A stretch of 64,000 nt of DNA, taken from Solibacillus palustris (GTDB taxonomy: Bacteria > Bacillota > Bacilli > Bacillales_A > Planococcaceae). Position numbers and translations under genes: made by a program. Position 1 is the first letter of the stretch; each line of letters starts with the position of its first letter. The DNA lies in contig NZ_JAKZFC010000006.1 of NCBI RefSeq assembly GCF_022549215.1, positions 124,001 to 188,000 on the forward strand. The letters are read 5' to 3'. Positions 17,285-27,284 of the stretch are shown in pieces. Below the pieces are notes generated by a model. It did no database searches. It saw only the letters and a list, made by a program, of their open reading frames with translations, and was not told the origin of the DNA.

Positions 17285-19249
17285 TTAATATTTAAACTGA
17301 TTAATAAGTAATTTCAACTCATCCGCCATGTGAGAAAGGGATTGTGCAGATGCATTGATTTCTTCCATAGATGCTAATTGCTCCTCAGTAGAAGCAGCAA
17401 CTTCTTCTGATGTCGCAGCATTTTCTTTTGCGGAGAAAGCTAAATCTTCTGTAATCGCGGTAACTTCTTGCACACTTGCCGACATCTGTTCTGATGCGGA
17501 AGATACTTCTTGCATTTGTGGTGTAATTTTTCTCATGCTCGTCAAGATGACTTGGAACTTAGCAATCGCTTCATCTGATACATGTAAGCCACTTTGTACA
17601 TCCTCTGTCACTTGAGCCATAATGCGCACCGATTGTTCCGTATCCGATTGAATACTATGCACTAACTCAAAAATTTGTTTCGCAGATTGCTGGGATTGCT
17701 CGGCTAGTTTACGCACCTCATCTGCAACTACGGCGAAACCTTTCCCATGCTCTCCTGCTCTTGCAGCTTCGATTGCAGCGTTTAGAGCCAGAAGATTTGT
17801 CTGATCCGCAATGTCTGTAATCACATCTAAAATAGACGTAATTTGTTGCGAACGCTCATGCAACGTTTGAATTTTAGTATTTGATTCTGAAACGGATTGA
17901 TGGATGGAATTCATTTGTTCCTTCGTATCTTGAACGGCTTTACCACCCTCATCTGCCTGCATCGTAGCATCCTGTGAAAGATCCGATACTGTAGAAGAAA
18001 TTTCTGCTATATGAAGAATTGCTTTTGACAATTCATTTAAAGAATCCGCATTTTTGCTTGCACTGATTGTTTGCGTATCTGCACTAGAAGCAACTTCTTG
18101 TATCGCAATTGCCACTTGCTCGGTTGCCGAGCTTGTTTGATCGGCATTAGCTGTTAACTCTTCCGCTGAAGATGCGACTTCTTCTGCATTGACTTCTACT
18201 TTTTTTATTAGTGTTCGTAGACTTTCCTGCATATCATTGAAAGCTTGACCTAATTGTCCAATTTCATCATTCGAAGTGATCGTCACTTTTTCAGTTAAAT
18301 CCCCTTTACTGATTGTCACTGCACTTTCTTTTAAATTGTCAATCGGTCTAATAATTCCTTTTACGACGAAATGAACGGCAATCGTGCTAACTACAATGGC
18401 AATGATTAATACAAGTAACGTTGTATACAATATAAAGGAAGCAGATTCATCTATTTCTTTCGAGAAAATTGTTCCTGAAATTTTCCAACCCGTCAATTTA
18501 TTTGTTGTAAAAAATAATATTCGGTTATCTCCTTCATACACATAATCATACGTACCAGATTCTTTCTCGTACATCTGATCCATGAAGCTTTCTTTTACTT
18601 CTCCACCCCCTTCTAATGTAGGGTGTGAAATAACTTTTTTGTTGACATCAAAAATGGAAGAGTATCCATGTTTCCCAATACGAATAGACTCTGACACTTT
18701 TTGTAAGTTATTTAATTTAAGATCTACTGCTACAACCCCCGAACGGTCTTTTAACTGCTGAGCAACTGTAACAATCATTTCTCCAGTTCCCTTACCAACA
18801 TAAGGCTCTGTAATAATTGGCTCTCCTTGAAATTCGACAGCTTTTTTATACCAATCTCTGTCCACAGGGTTATAATTTGAATCCGTAATCAATTTCGGTT
18901 CTTGAATGAATGCCCCTTCTGTCGTACCTACATATACACTTATTGCTTCAGAGTTTTGCTTAATATATTGTGAAAGAGATGCTCTTAAAGACGCTTCCCC
19001 CTGACCATAAATTGAAGAATTGATTACCTCACTAAAAACACTTATTTCCTGCTTTTTTTCACTCATAGTTTTGTCAATGAGTGAGTTTAATACATTAATA
19101 CTCTCGTTAGCACTATAAAGAATTTCTTTTTCAATTGATTCTTTTGCTGCTAGATAGGAGAGGCTCCCTACTAAAACAACTGGGATTACTAATACAAGTG
19201 CAAACGCAATATACAGCTTGTTTCTAAGGCTTCTAAATAAATTTTTCAT
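17285..19249 (-). CDS. Membrane methyl-accepting chemotaxis protein (Cache, HAMP)
   Basis: I choose ATG 19249 ([11 protein letters not shown]), behind AAAGGAGAA; 654 residues. Order: membrane helix 1, extracellular double-Cache sensor (with [20 protein letters not shown], a ligand-binding signature), membrane helix 2, HAMP, long coiled coil and the signalling tip [21 protein letters not shown]. Such receptors often bind amino acids or organic acids and steer flagella through CheA. It ends with NQFKY, without a CheR tether. A TCCGATAA at 19368-19361 resembles a sigma-D -10 element, but I see no matching -35. Confidence 0.95.
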   Translation of the reverse strand: MKNLFRSLRNKLYIAFALVLVIPVVLVGSLSYLAAKESIEKEILYSANESINVLNSLIDKTMSEKKQEISVFSEVINSSIYGQGEASLRASLSQYIKQNSEAISVYVGTTEGAFIQEPKLITDSNYNPVDRDWYKKAVEFQGEPIITEPYVGKGTGEMIVTVAQQLKDRSGVVAVDLKLNNLQKVSESIRIGKHGYSSIFDVNKKVISHPTLEGGGEVKESFMDQMYEKESGTYDYVYEGDNRILFFTTNKLTGWKISGTIFSKEIDESASFILYTTLLVLIIAIVVSTIAVHFVVKGIIRPIDNLKESAVTISKGDLTEKVTITSNDEIGQLGQAFNDMQESLRTLIKKVEVNAEEVASSAEELTANADQTSSATEQVAIAIQEVASSADTQTISASKNADSLNELSKAILHIAEISSTVSDLSQDATMQADEGGKAVQDTKEQMNSIHQSVSESNTKIQTLHERSQQITSILDVITDIADQTNLLALNAAIEAARAGEHGKGFAVVADEVRKLAEQSQQSAKQIFELVHSIQSDTEQSVRIMAQVTEDVQSGLHVSDEAIAKFQVILTSMRKITPQMQEVSSASEQMSASVQEVTAITEDLAFSAKENAATSEEVAASTEEQLASMEEINASAQSLSHMADELKLLINQFKY

Positions 19250-19715
19250 GTAACGGTTCTCCTTTTTCTGTATAAGCTTTTTAAGCTCTTTCTTACGATG
19301 CATTATTTCGAAGAACTTTTTACAACAGCCCTTTCAATCGATAAATGATGCCCTTTCTCTTTATCGGAGGAAACACAAAAATTCGAAGTCTTTTTTATTT
19401 AACATATGAGATTTAAGGATAATAATATTTTATTATTCCTAATAAAATATTGTCCTTAAAGTAATTTTGAAAATAATAGCCCTTTCACCCGATGTAGAAT
19501 CTATACAAAACCATTTCTTGATACAGCAAAAAGTCTTACTGAACACTAAGGTCAATAAGGCTTTTTGGATTGAGCTTCTATGTTATTGCTATTAAAATTT
19601 CCAAAACAAGGCGTATAAAAACATTGGATTGATTTTACATAAATTGGGCAAACTGAATTATGTTATATATAATAATACTGTATACATTCTTATTAACAAT
19701 TTTTTAGGAGGATAT
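19250..19715. other. Intergenic gap with an orphan hairpin
   Basis: No gene is seen. AAAAAGTCTTA at 19528-19538 can pair with TAAGGCTTTTT at 19556-19566, giving a terminator-shaped hairpin without an obvious upstream gene on either strand; it could end an unseen short RNA. Confidence 0.4.
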
Positions 19716-20087
19716 ATGAAACTAGGTGCATTCTCGGTAAGTTTAAATGTAAAAGATATTCACAAATCAAAAGCTTTTTACGAAAGTTTAGGATTTAAAG
19801 ATTTAGGCGGGGATATTTCGCAAAATTGGCTCATTATGAAAAATGAAAGTACCATTATTGGGTTATTCCAAAATATGTTCGACAAAAATATTTTGACGTT
19901 TAATCCCGGGTGGAATGAAAATGCAGAAAATCTGAGTTCGTTTACGGATATTCGTGATCTCCAGAAACAGCTTAAGGCAAAAGGCATTCCATTACTGACG
20001 GAAGCAGATGAATCAAGTGAAGGCCCTGCAAGTTTTACCATTGAAGATCCTGATGGCAATCCCATTCTTATTGATCAGCATAGATGA
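19716..20087 (+). CDS. VOC-family (glyoxalase/bleomycin-resistance fold) protein
   Basis: ATG 19716 ([12 protein letters not shown]) lies behind TTTAGGAGG; the longer frame upstream has no ribosome site. The 123-residue product has the two beta-alpha-beta-beta-beta units of the vicinal oxygen chelate fold, starting [22 protein letters not shown] and ending [15 protein letters not shown]. It resembles lactoylglutathione-lyase-like small proteins of unknown substrate. Monocistronic. Confidence 0.88.
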   Translation: MKLGAFSVSLNVKDIHKSKAFYESLGFKDLGGDISQNWLIMKNESTIIGLFQNMFDKNILTFNPGWNENAENLSSFTDIRDLQKQLKAKGIPLLTEADESSEGPASFTIEDPDGNPILIDQHR

Positions 20088-20108
20088 ATGAAAAAAACGA
20101 AAATCTTG

Positions 20109-20141
20109 AAGCAGTTAGGCTGAGGCCTAATTGCTTTTTTT
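20109..20141 (+). terminator. Terminator after the VOC gene
   Basis: AAGCAGTTAGGC pairs with GCCTAATTGCTT around TGAG, followed by a T-run. Confidence 0.88.
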
Positions 20142-20183
20142 ACAAGATGATTTCCCTCTTTAATAAGACATTCCATCCGTTAA

Positions 20184-20327
20184 TTAATTAAAAAAATTTC
20201 AAACAGTAATGTATTACTTGAAAAAGTAAATACTATCAATATCGATCCTAATGTTTGCGCAAATAACCATTGCGAAAAGGGTATTTTTTTATGGATAGGA
20301 AATAATAGATTTTTCAATGAAATCTAA
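20184..20327 (+). pseudogene. ORF fragment, possible C-terminal gene remnant
   Basis: A 47-residue frame without a start codon or ribosome site ends ...CANNHCEKGIFLWIGNN then a stop at 20327. It reads like the end of a real protein but I do not recognise it. It lies upstream of the first copy of a decayed direct repeat. Confidence 0.3.
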
Positions 20328-20649
20328 ATGAGAAAAGTCATCATTTTGCGCGGAATGCATTGTCTAATGAATCAAAAATGATAATATCTCACAAGCAGAA
20401 TGTATGATTAACGTACAAAGTATTTTATCCGTTTCTTTTCTAAGAAAGTAATTTTTAGTATTGATTATAGGTTATGAGGGCACTATATATTTATTGGGAA
20501 AAAAACAAGTATTTATTTATGAAGCAACTTCCGAAATTGTTTTTAATTTCGATGACTTTGTTTCAAATTTATGGAAAGGGGAAAATTAAATTTGCGGTTT
20601 TCTTTTTTTTTTGTGGATAAATTATTTAATGAAATCCACATGAGAAAAG
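20316..20649 (+). repeat. Decayed direct repeat, two copies 312 bp apart
   Basis: The best-preserved cores are 20316-20337 and 20628-20649 (AATGAAATC, 3 nt, ATGAGAAAAG). Weaker similarity extends on both sides (a T-run plus TGGATA before, AAATGYATT after). Each copy follows a gene fragment, suggesting a former tandem pair of similar genes. Confidence 0.6.
20452..20589 (+). pseudogene. SMI1/KNR4-like C-terminal remnant
   Basis: A frame of 45 residues without a start ends LLGKKQVFIYEATSEIVFNF... and DDFVSNLW before a stop at 20589. The pattern (Tyr-Leu-Leu-Gly, Val-Phe-Ile-Tyr, then Asp-Asp-Phe-xx-Asn-Leu) resembles the C-terminus of SMI1/KNR4 proteins, commonly immunity proteins for polymorphic toxins. 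The N-terminal two-thirds are absent. Confidence 0.4.
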
Positions 20650-20803
20650 ACGTCATTTAGTGCTAGTGAAACGAAATGTATTTTTCTAACACCGAAGTAC
20701 AAAGTTCCAGTTGTGTGAGTTTTTACGTAAGTTAGTTGAATAAAATTATCTATAGACTTTTTAGTGGTAAACCAGCTTTTATTACACAAGGAGGATTAGA
20801 ATA

Positions 20804-21658
20804 TTGAATTTAATCAATAAGAAAGTTACACACAAGCGTTTTGGTATGGGGAGCATAGTTAAACATACTGAATCAAGCATTGAAATAAATTTTGCGTCTG
20901 AAAATAAATTATTTGTTTTTCCAGATGTATTTGGTAAGCACTTAAAGTTACATGATCAAAGTACGGCTATAATACTTGAGGGAATTATACAAAAAAAAGA
21001 AAATGAACGAAAAGTAGAAGAATTACAAAAAGAAGAAGAAAGACAACTACAACGAAGAAAACAGGAACTTCGTTTGGAACATGAAAAACTAATGAAACAT
21101 TATAAACTTCATCCTGAATCACAAATGGTTTATTGGTGTGACACTGTAGAAAAGAATAGTTCCTTTTCAGAGGGGAGAGTTTTTTCGGGAGTAGTAAAAA
21201 GTGGAAATGATAAAGGGAAACCAAACAAGCCAATTCGCTTGCACCAAAATAGCGCTGTCCTATTAACAGAAAAAAATTCAAGTGTGCCTGGAGAAGAAAG
21301 ACGTATTTTAGGTGTCTATATGGTGAATGAAGACTTTATCGGTAAGCTTTGTGAAGATGGATATATTCCGGCTCATTCAAAGTATAAACTTCAACTTACA
21401 GAACAGGAATCCTATGCGCTGCCTTCATGGGATAATTATGTAAATGAAAAATCCTCTAAAAAAACCTCGTGGAATACTGGTAAATACCGTTATTTTAATA
21501 ATTCATGGATGGCTCAAATTTTGCTTGATATCGTTTCCCTTAAAAGTGACCCAAAGGAACGTGCGCTGGCACAACAATTTTTAAAACATTTTTGTAAAAT
21601 GAATAAAATAATAGTACAAGAGTTACCGAATGCGACTAAGTTAAAAATAGACTTTTAG
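20804..21658 (+). CDS. Hypothetical protein with Tudor-like N-terminal domain and coiled coil
   Basis: TTG 20804 lies behind AAGGAGG; 284 residues. Residues 1-50 (KVTHKRFGMGSIVKHTE, then IEINFASENKLFVFPD) resemble the SH3/Tudor-like tail of PcrA-type helicases and CarD-like domains, which contact RNA polymerase or nucleic acid. A strongly charged Glu/Lys/Arg/Gln coiled coil spans about 62-98. The remaining 180 residues contain VYWCDTVEKN, GVYM and a YRYFNNSWMA phrase; I do not recognise this domain. No catalytic motif is evident. It lies alone between a gene graveyard and vanW. Confidence 0.75.
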   Translation: MNLINKKVTHKRFGMGSIVKHTESSIEINFASENKLFVFPDVFGKHLKLHDQSTAIILEGIIQKKENERKVEELQKEEERQLQRRKQELRLEHEKLMKHYKLHPESQMVYWCDTVEKNSSFSEGRVFSGVVKSGNDKGKPNKPIRLHQNSAVLLTEKNSSVPGEERRILGVYMVNEDFIGKLCEDGYIPAHSKYKLQLTEQESYALPSWDNYVNEKSSKKTSWNTGKYRYFNNSWMAQILLDIVSLKSDPKERALAQQFLKHFCKMNKIIVQELPNATKLKIDF

Positions 21659-21965
21659 GCGTTAGCCAAAATATTTAAAGATAGCTGTGTCAAAAACTCG
21701 ATTTTTATTGGGTTTTACTTGGACTAGGTTCTATTTAGGTAGGGCCTAGTTAATTACGTAAACAAATCAGAACCTCTTAAGTTGCCACTTACACGTTACA
21801 CATTTTGAAGCGGTGACATGGCTGGAGTTAGTTTAAAAACATAGAAAAGGATGAATTCTTGAAAAGGGATTCGTTCTTTTTTATTGAATATATTAATAAA
21901 ATAATGATAAAAGTGAGTTGTTGTCGTGTGATGCAATTCGAAATAAAGTTACGGAGGGAATTATC
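21659..21965. other. Gap with a terminator-like hairpin at 21846-21882
   Basis: AAAGGATGAAT at 21846-21856 pairs, with two wobbles, with ATTCGTTCTTT at 21869-21879 followed by Ts. It is over 180 bp after the preceding gene. A smaller ACTAGG/CCTAGT stem is near 21723-21751. No coding potential is seen. Confidence 0.5.
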
Positions 21966-22775
21966 GTGAGACTTTCTGAACTTCATCCGATTTTTTATCA
22001 TGCACGTATTCAACAGAAAATACTATTTCGGTTTTTAGCAAATTTAAAAGAAAGAAAACGATTTGCTGTTCATAAAGAGTTAGCTACTACATTTCCTTAT
22101 ACTTGCAAAAAACATCAATCACTCCTTAGAAGAACGCTTGGAAACAGTGATCCTCAATTACAAGAAAATAAAATAACCAATTTAAATATTGCTACGAGTG
22201 AAATCGATGGCGTAATCATTAAGCCTGGCCAAACATTTTCATTTTGGCAACTAGTAGGGAAAACGAATGTGAAAAAGGGCTATATTGAAGGTATGCAGCT
22301 CTCAATGGGGGAAGTAAAGACGGGCATTGGTGGGGGAATTTGTCAGCTTGCCAATCTACTATATTGGATGACACTACACACACCGCTAATTGTTACAGAA
22401 AGGCATCACCATAGTTTCGACCCATTTCCTGATTCGGGACGAACACTTCCATTTGGCAGTGGGGCCAGTGTTTTTTACAATTATGTCGATTTCCGATTTT
22501 ATAATCCAACATCTAAATCATTTCAAATAAAAGTTTGGGTAACAGATAAACATTTAAAAGGTGCTATTTTTGCTAATGAAGAAATCCCTTGCTCTTATCA
22601 TATCGATGAAAGAAATCATCGATTTTTAAAAAGTGGTGGGAAAAACTATCGTCAAAATGAAATTTGGAGAAAGACGATTGATAAAGGAACGGGACAAATG
22701 ATACAAGAGGAATTGCTAATCAAAAACTTTTCAGAGGTGAAGTATCCAATACCACACGTTCCTGAAATACCGTAA
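21966..22775 (+). CDS. VanW-family protein
   Basis: GTG 21966 is chosen because ACGGAGGG lies 7 nt upstream; 269 residues. Core VanW phrases are present: GVIIKPGQTFSFWQLVG, GYIEGMQL, GIGGGICQLANLLYWM and YNYVDFRFYNPT. The family was named from a vancomycin-resistance cluster but its biochemical role is unknown; a wall-related function is assumed. No signal peptide is seen and no van ligase genes are nearby, so resistance should not be inferred. Confidence 0.88.
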   Translation: MRLSELHPIFYHARIQQKILFRFLANLKERKRFAVHKELATTFPYTCKKHQSLLRRTLGNSDPQLQENKITNLNIATSEIDGVIIKPGQTFSFWQLVGKTNVKKGYIEGMQLSMGEVKTGIGGGICQLANLLYWMTLHTPLIVTERHHHSFDPFPDSGRTLPFGSGASVFYNYVDFRFYNPTSKSFQIKVWVTDKHLKGAIFANEEIPCSYHIDERNHRFLKSGGKNYRQNEIWRKTIDKGTGQMIQEELLIKNFSEVKYPIPHVPEIP

Positions 22776-22838
22776 AAATGGTATAAAGGAAGTTTCATAG
22801 CCATTTGTATAGACAATGAACAATTACGGAGGACTAAT

Positions 22839-23660
22839 ATGATTACAGAATTACAGAAACAAGATTTTCATAAATGTTTGAATGTATTAAATGAGCAAGG
22901 ACAGCTTGAGGCAAAAGCAATTGCAATGAGTGTGAATCCGGGACGTATTTTTGTAGATAAGCCGAGCGCACCGACAACGGGTATGATTTGGCTCGGCAAT
23001 AATGATGGATTTATATTATTTGGGGATGACTCAAACCAACAATTTAATGGAGCGTTAAATGCATTTATTGATGAGGTCATTACACCAGATGCGAAAAAGG
23101 TAGGCTTAAAATGGTTTGAAGTTGTAGGCAATCATGAAAAATGGAATGCAACGATTGAAACATTATTTAAGCATCGTACATTAGGTAGCTGGAATCAAAA
23201 GGTTTATACATTAAATGAACAAAGCTATCAGCGAAAAGGGGAGCTTTCACTACCACAAGGCTATACGATACATAAAATTAACGAGCAGCTATATGGGGAA
23301 AGTACTATTCAAAATATCACATTTTTACATGAAACGATTGAGGAGTTTTGGTCATCTCCTGAGCAATTTTTCAATAATGGAATCGCTTATGGCGCTTTTT
23401 GGGGCAATGAAATCGTTAGTATTTGTTACTCTGGTTTCGTCGTTAACAATATTCATTGTGTAGGGATTGAAACATTAGCAGAACATCAAGGGAAGAAGTT
23501 GGCACAAATACTTGCACATTATTTTGTGCAGGATTGCTTTGAAAATGGCATGACAGTTTATTGGGATTGTATGGAGGGGAATAAACCGTCCGTAGCAGTC
23601 GCTGAGAAAATAGGATTTCATAACACATTTAATTATGTAGGATATGAATTTTCGTTTTGA
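22839..23660 (+). CDS. GNAT-family N-acetyltransferase (ZmaR-like type)
   Basis: ATG 22839 follows ACGGAGGAC; 273 residues. The C-terminal half has the acetyl-CoA-binding pattern: IETLAEHQGKKLAQILAHYFV, then WDCMEGNKPSVAVAEKIGF. The N-terminal half (GMIWLGNNDGFILFGDD) is the extra lobe of the GNAT_acetyltran group that includes zwittermicin resistance protein ZmaR. Substrate unknown. Monocistronic with terminator 23683. Confidence 0.85.
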   Translation: MITELQKQDFHKCLNVLNEQGQLEAKAIAMSVNPGRIFVDKPSAPTTGMIWLGNNDGFILFGDDSNQQFNGALNAFIDEVITPDAKKVGLKWFEVVGNHEKWNATIETLFKHRTLGSWNQKVYTLNEQSYQRKGELSLPQGYTIHKINEQLYGESTIQNITFLHETIEEFWSSPEQFFNNGIAYGAFWGNEIVSICYSGFVVNNIHCVGIETLAEHQGKKLAQILAHYFVQDCFENGMTVYWDCMEGNKPSVAVAEKIGFHNTFNYVGYEFSF

Positions 23661-23682
23661 TTAAAAGTAGTAACGTTAAATG

Positions 23683-23721
23683 AAAAATCACAGTTTAGAT
23701 CTGTCTAATCTGTGATTTTTT
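23683..23721 (+). terminator. Terminator after the GNAT gene
   Basis: GAAAAATCACAG pairs with CTGTGATTTTTTC across an AT-rich loop. Confidence 0.88.
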
Positions 23722-23741
23722 CGTGCTTAAAAAAATGTAAA

Positions 23742-23808
23742 TTGATTTTGTATCAACAATACTGTATGATGCATAGTATAAAGTAAATACTGTACGACAT
23801 ACAATATT
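23742..23808 (+). promoter_or_regulatory. padR-like promoter with two operator-like dyads
   Basis: -35 TTGATT (23742-23747), 17 bp and -10 TATGAT (23765-23770). The imperfect palindrome ATACTGTATGATGCATAGTAT at 23759-23779 covers the -10 and a related AATACTGTACGACATAC element follows at 23786. This is typical of autoregulation by a PadR protein. Confidence 0.65.
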
Positions 23809-23826
23809 GAAGCTGGAGGTGTATAA

Positions 23827-24174
23827 ATGAACAATTTATTAAATTCGTTAACGACAGAGCTTAGGAGAGGAACATTGACGTTGGCGGTTTTAAGTCAATT
23901 AAGAACGCCACAGTATGGGTATTCACTCGTTCAGTCGTTAGAGGAATCAGGAATTTCCATTGATCAAAGTACGCTATATCCATTGCTCCGTCGACTAGAA
24001 AAACAAGAGTTGGTTTCAAGCAGCTGGGATACATCTGAGAGTAGGCCACGTAAGTACTATGTATTGAGCGAATATGGTTTGGAAATTTTCCTACAATTAA
24101 AAACGGAATGGATGAACAATTCAAAGGAACTTTATGCTCTATTAAGAGGGGATGAGGAAGATGAAGTTAATTGA
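23827..24174 (+). CDS. PadR-family transcriptional regulator
   Basis: ATG 23827 follows GCTGGAGGTG; 115 residues. The winged helix shows RRGTLTLAVLSQL, YGYSLVQSLEESGI, STLYPLLRRLEKQELV and RPRKYYVLSEYG, all family hallmarks. The short C-terminal helix makes it a PadR subfamily 2 protein, which dimerises. Its 3' end overlaps the HAAS gene by 14 nt. It probably represses this operon through the dyads at 23759-23808. Confidence 0.93.
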   Translation: MNNLLNSLTTELRRGTLTLAVLSQLRTPQYGYSLVQSLEESGISIDQSTLYPLLRRLEKQELVSSSWDTSESRPRKYYVLSEYGLEIFLQLKTEWMNNSKELYALLRGDEEDEVN

Positions 24175-25162
24175 AATTTATATTCAAGAGGTCACGCGTA
24201 GGCTACCTGAAAAACTTCGTGCGGATATTGCACTCGAGTTACGTTCAACAATTGAGGATATGTTGCCTGATAATTATCGTGAGGAAGATGTTAAAGCGGT
24301 ACTCAATCGATTAGGAAACCCGGTAGTATTGGCGAATGGTTACAAGGACCAACCAATGCACCTAATAGGTCCACGCTATTTTGATGTATATACTTCGTTA
24401 TTGAAAATGATTTTACCGATTGCCACTGTAATTGCATTAATCACGATAATTACCCAGTATTTTACTGACTACAGCGGGGAAGAAGCAATTTTAACTGTTG
24501 TTCTATCGATTATAGGTAAAGGAATTGGGACGATACTTGAGGTAGGAATCCAAGTCTTTTTCTGGATAACGTTAACCTTTGCAATGATCGAGAGATTTGA
24601 TCAAGACAAAGAGCAACAACCATTAACTTCAAGCCTAGAGAAATGGACGGCAGATGATTTGAAAAAGGTGGCTTATATACCTAAGAAAAAAGCAATATCG
24701 AAGTTCGAAGTTTTTTGGGGCTTAATGTGGACGTCGATTTGGGCAACGCTATATTTTTATGCCAATCAGCTAGTAGGAATCTATGAATATAATGGGGATC
24801 GACTAGAATTTGTAATGCCAGCTTTAAATCAGGAAGTTTTATTAAACTATTGGCCATTTGTTGTCATTATAGTCGGGGCTGAAATCGCATTAGCTCTTTA
24901 TAAGTTATTTAAGCAACAATGGACAATCAGAATTGCATTTAGTAATGCGGTTGTTCAAATCATTTCAACCATTGGATTCATCATTATTTTAGTAAATCCC
25001 GATTTACTGAATCCAACCTTTATTGTCTATATGGCGGATATATTCAGTGTAACGAGCGATCGATTTAACATGTGGATAATTGGCGGGGCGATTATGATCT
25101 CTATACTTAGTACTGTTATGGCTGTGTATGACGGTTATAAGAAAGCTAGTATTCGTTCGTAA
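24161..25162 (+). CDS. HAAS-domain membrane protein, PadR partner
   Basis: ATG 24161 is used since AAGAGGGG lies 10 nt upstream; ATG 24152 would be too close. The 333-residue product begins with a HAAS-type helical domain (IYIQEVTRRLPEKLRADIA, EEDVKAVLNRLGNP) and has six or so membrane helices. HAAS proteins are almost always encoded with PadR regulators and are thought to sense membrane or envelope state, but a mechanism has not been settled. Overlap with padR ensures coupled translation. Confidence 0.85.
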   Translation: MKLIEIYIQEVTRRLPEKLRADIALELRSTIEDMLPDNYREEDVKAVLNRLGNPVVLANGYKDQPMHLIGPRYFDVYTSLLKMILPIATVIALITIITQYFTDYSGEEAILTVVLSIIGKGIGTILEVGIQVFFWITLTFAMIERFDQDKEQQPLTSSLEKWTADDLKKVAYIPKKKAISKFEVFWGLMWTSIWATLYFYANQLVGIYEYNGDRLEFVMPALNQEVLLNYWPFVVIIVGAEIALALYKLFKQQWTIRIAFSNAVVQIISTIGFIIILVNPDLLNPTFIVYMADIFSVTSDRFNMWIIGGAIMISILSTVMAVYDGYKKASIRS

Positions 25163-25210
25163 TTTACAGTGAGTTTTAACTAATTAAAAATGATCGTGAG
25201 GAAAGTTACA

Positions 25211-25990
25211 ATGAACATCGGTCTAATCGGCGCAGGAGCTATCGCCAATTTCTTATTACAACAGCTAGGTGAAAACGAGCAAAACGGCCTTTGCATAAAC
25301 AGCGTCTATGTTCGCAATAAAGAAAAATATGAGGGACTTGAACAACAATTCGGCATTACATTATTCACAGAGCTTGATGCATTTCTCGCGTCAGATATTG
25401 ATCTTGTCGTTGAAGCTGCAACAATTGAAGCGGTGCAAAAATTAGTGCCTACGATTCTCAAACAAAAACCAGTTGTACTAATTAGCATTGGAGCACTTGC
25501 AGATGAGCCGTTATTGCAGCAATTAAACGAGCTGGCTATCCAGTATAATCATGAGCTGTATTTACCATCAGGTGCTATCGGAGGTTTGGATTTATTGCAA
25601 AACGCCAACGCACTCGGCACGGTAAAGGAGGTTTCATTGACTACGCGCAAGCCAGCGCATTCATTAATTGACCAAGAAATTAACGAAGCACAAGTTATTT
25701 TTGAAGGAACCGCACGTGATGCGATTCGCAAATTCCCTAAAAATATGAATGTCTCCATTGTCCTAGCTTTAGCAAGTATTGGTTTTGATAAAACAAAGGT
25801 ACGCTTAGTTGCCGATCCCCATATTGATCAAAATATTCACCAAGTAGACATTATCGGGAATTTTGGCGAAGCAACCTTCATTATTAAAAACAATCCGCTG
25901 CCACAAAATGCGAAAACGAGCTATTTAGCGGCGATGAGTATTTTAGGGACATTACAACGAATTAACGATAAGTTAATTATTGGAGGATAG
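25211..25990 (+). CDS. nadX: L-aspartate dehydrogenase
   Basis: ATG 25211 (MNIGLIGAGAIANFL) has GAGGAAAG 5 nt before it; 259 residues. The Rossmann motif GxGAIA opens the protein; VVEAATIEAV, LPSGAIGGLDLL and an Asp-Pro-His-Ile-Asp segment with IIGNFGEA are typical of the DUF108 / NadX family. NadX oxidises aspartate to iminoaspartate for NAD synthesis; related proteins act only in catabolism. No nadA or nadC is nearby, so either use is possible. Confidence 0.85.
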   Translation: MNIGLIGAGAIANFLLQQLGENEQNGLCINSVYVRNKEKYEGLEQQFGITLFTELDAFLASDIDLVVEAATIEAVQKLVPTILKQKPVVLISIGALADEPLLQQLNELAIQYNHELYLPSGAIGGLDLLQNANALGTVKEVSLTTRKPAHSLIDQEINEAQVIFEGTARDAIRKFPKNMNVSIVLALASIGFDKTKVRLVADPHIDQNIHQVDIIGNFGEATFIIKNNPLPQNAKTSYLAAMSILGTLQRINDKLIIGG

Positions 25991-26159
25991 GTGTAAACCT
26001 GTCCTTTTTTCGATCAAAATCTAATACAAGAAATATTTTTCAAGCTAGGTTATACTATAATAATGATTGTATTTTTGCTTACAATAAATGATTTCAACAC
26101 ATATAACTGATTAATTTTAGGATGAAATTCGTCCTGGTATGAGAGGATAGATTATACAA

Positions 26160-27131
26160 ATGAAAGAAAATTTTTGGACGGAGCTACCGAAGCCGTTTTT
26201 TGTATTAGCACCAATGGAAGATGTAACGGACTGTGTGTTCCGCCATGTTGTTGCTGAGGCAGGTGCACCGGATGTGTATTTTACAGAGTTCACAAACTCA
26301 GAGAGCTATTGCCACCCGAATGGTATTGAAAGTGTGCGCGGTCGTTTAATGTTCACAGAAGATGAGCAACCTATTGTGGCACATATTTGGGGAGACAATC
26401 CGGATAACTTCCGCAAGATGAGTATCGATTTAGCGGAAATGGGCTTTAAAGGAATTGATTTAAACATGGGCTGTCCTGTGCCAAATGTTGCAGGACGTGG
26501 AAAGGGCTCAGGTTTAATTTTACGACCAGATGTAGCGGCAGAGCTGATTGAAGCGGCAAAAGCAGGTGGAATTCCGGTAAGTGTGAAAACACGATTAGGC
26601 TACAAAGAGGTAGATGAGTGGAAGGAATGGCTAACGCATATTTTAAAGCAGGATATCGCCAACCTTTCGATTCACTTACGTACGCGCAAAGAAATGAGTG
26701 CAGTTGATGCACACTGGGACCTTATTCCTGAAATCAAAGCACTACGTGACGAAATTGCACCGAATACGTTATTAACAATTAACGGTGACATTTTAGATCG
26801 CCAAATGGGCTTAGAACTAGTAGAAAAATATGGTGTAGACGGTGTCATGATTGGGCGCGGTATTTTCAAAAATCCATTCGCTTTCGAAAAAGAGCCAAGA
26901 GAGCATACAAGTGAAGAACTACTGGATTTGTTACGTTTACAATTAGACTTGCAAGATAAATATGCAGATCAATTGCCACGCTCAATGTCAGGCTTACACC
27001 GCTTCTTCAAAATTTACGTAAAAGGCTTCCGCGGTGCTGGAGAATTGCGTAACCAATTAATGCATACGAAATCTACAAATGAAGTACGTGCATTATTAGA
27101 CAACTTTAAAGCACAACAAGTAATAGAATAA
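26160..27131 (+). CDS. dus: tRNA-dihydrouridine synthase
   Basis: ATG 26160; 323 residues. An FMN TIM barrel with [13 protein letters not shown] at the start, the catalytic Cys in [35 protein letters not shown] and [13 protein letters not shown]. These mark a Dus enzyme that reduces uridines in the tRNA D-loop with NADPH. The GCPVPN phrase and short C-terminus set it apart from the usual DusB of Bacillus (GCPAPKV). Monocistronic, terminator 27141. The ribosome site is weak (GAGAGGATAG). Confidence 0.92.
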   Translation: MKENFWTELPKPFFVLAPMEDVTDCVFRHVVAEAGAPDVYFTEFTNSESYCHPNGIESVRGRLMFTEDEQPIVAHIWGDNPDNFRKMSIDLAEMGFKGIDLNMGCPVPNVAGRGKGSGLILRPDVAAELIEAAKAGGIPVSVKTRLGYKEVDEWKEWLTHILKQDIANLSIHLRTRKEMSAVDAHWDLIPEIKALRDEIAPNTLLTINGDILDRQMGLELVEKYGVDGVMIGRGIFKNPFAFEKEPREHTSEELLDLLRLQLDLQDKYADQLPRSMSGLHRFFKIYVKGFRGAGELRNQLMHTKSTNEVRALLDNFKAQQVIE

Positions 27132-27140
27132 AAATGAAAC

Positions 27141-27182
27141 CAGATTGCCAAAGGTTTGATGCCTTTAGCAGTCTGTTTTTTT
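27141..27182 (+). terminator. Terminator after dus
   Basis: CAGATTGCCAAAGG pairs with CCTTTAGCAGTCTG, followed by seven Ts. Confidence 0.88.
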
Positions 27183-27284
27183 GTGTAAATGACAAATTAA
27201 TATTTAGTATTTCATTAGTCTAAAGCTACTATTCTATACAACATATACTGGTGCATGATGTATAGAGTAGTGGGTGAAAATAAG

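Noticed and set aside
21966-22775. Vancomycin-resistance gene
   Set aside because: VanW-family proteins are widespread without resistance, and no vanHAX-type genes are nearby.
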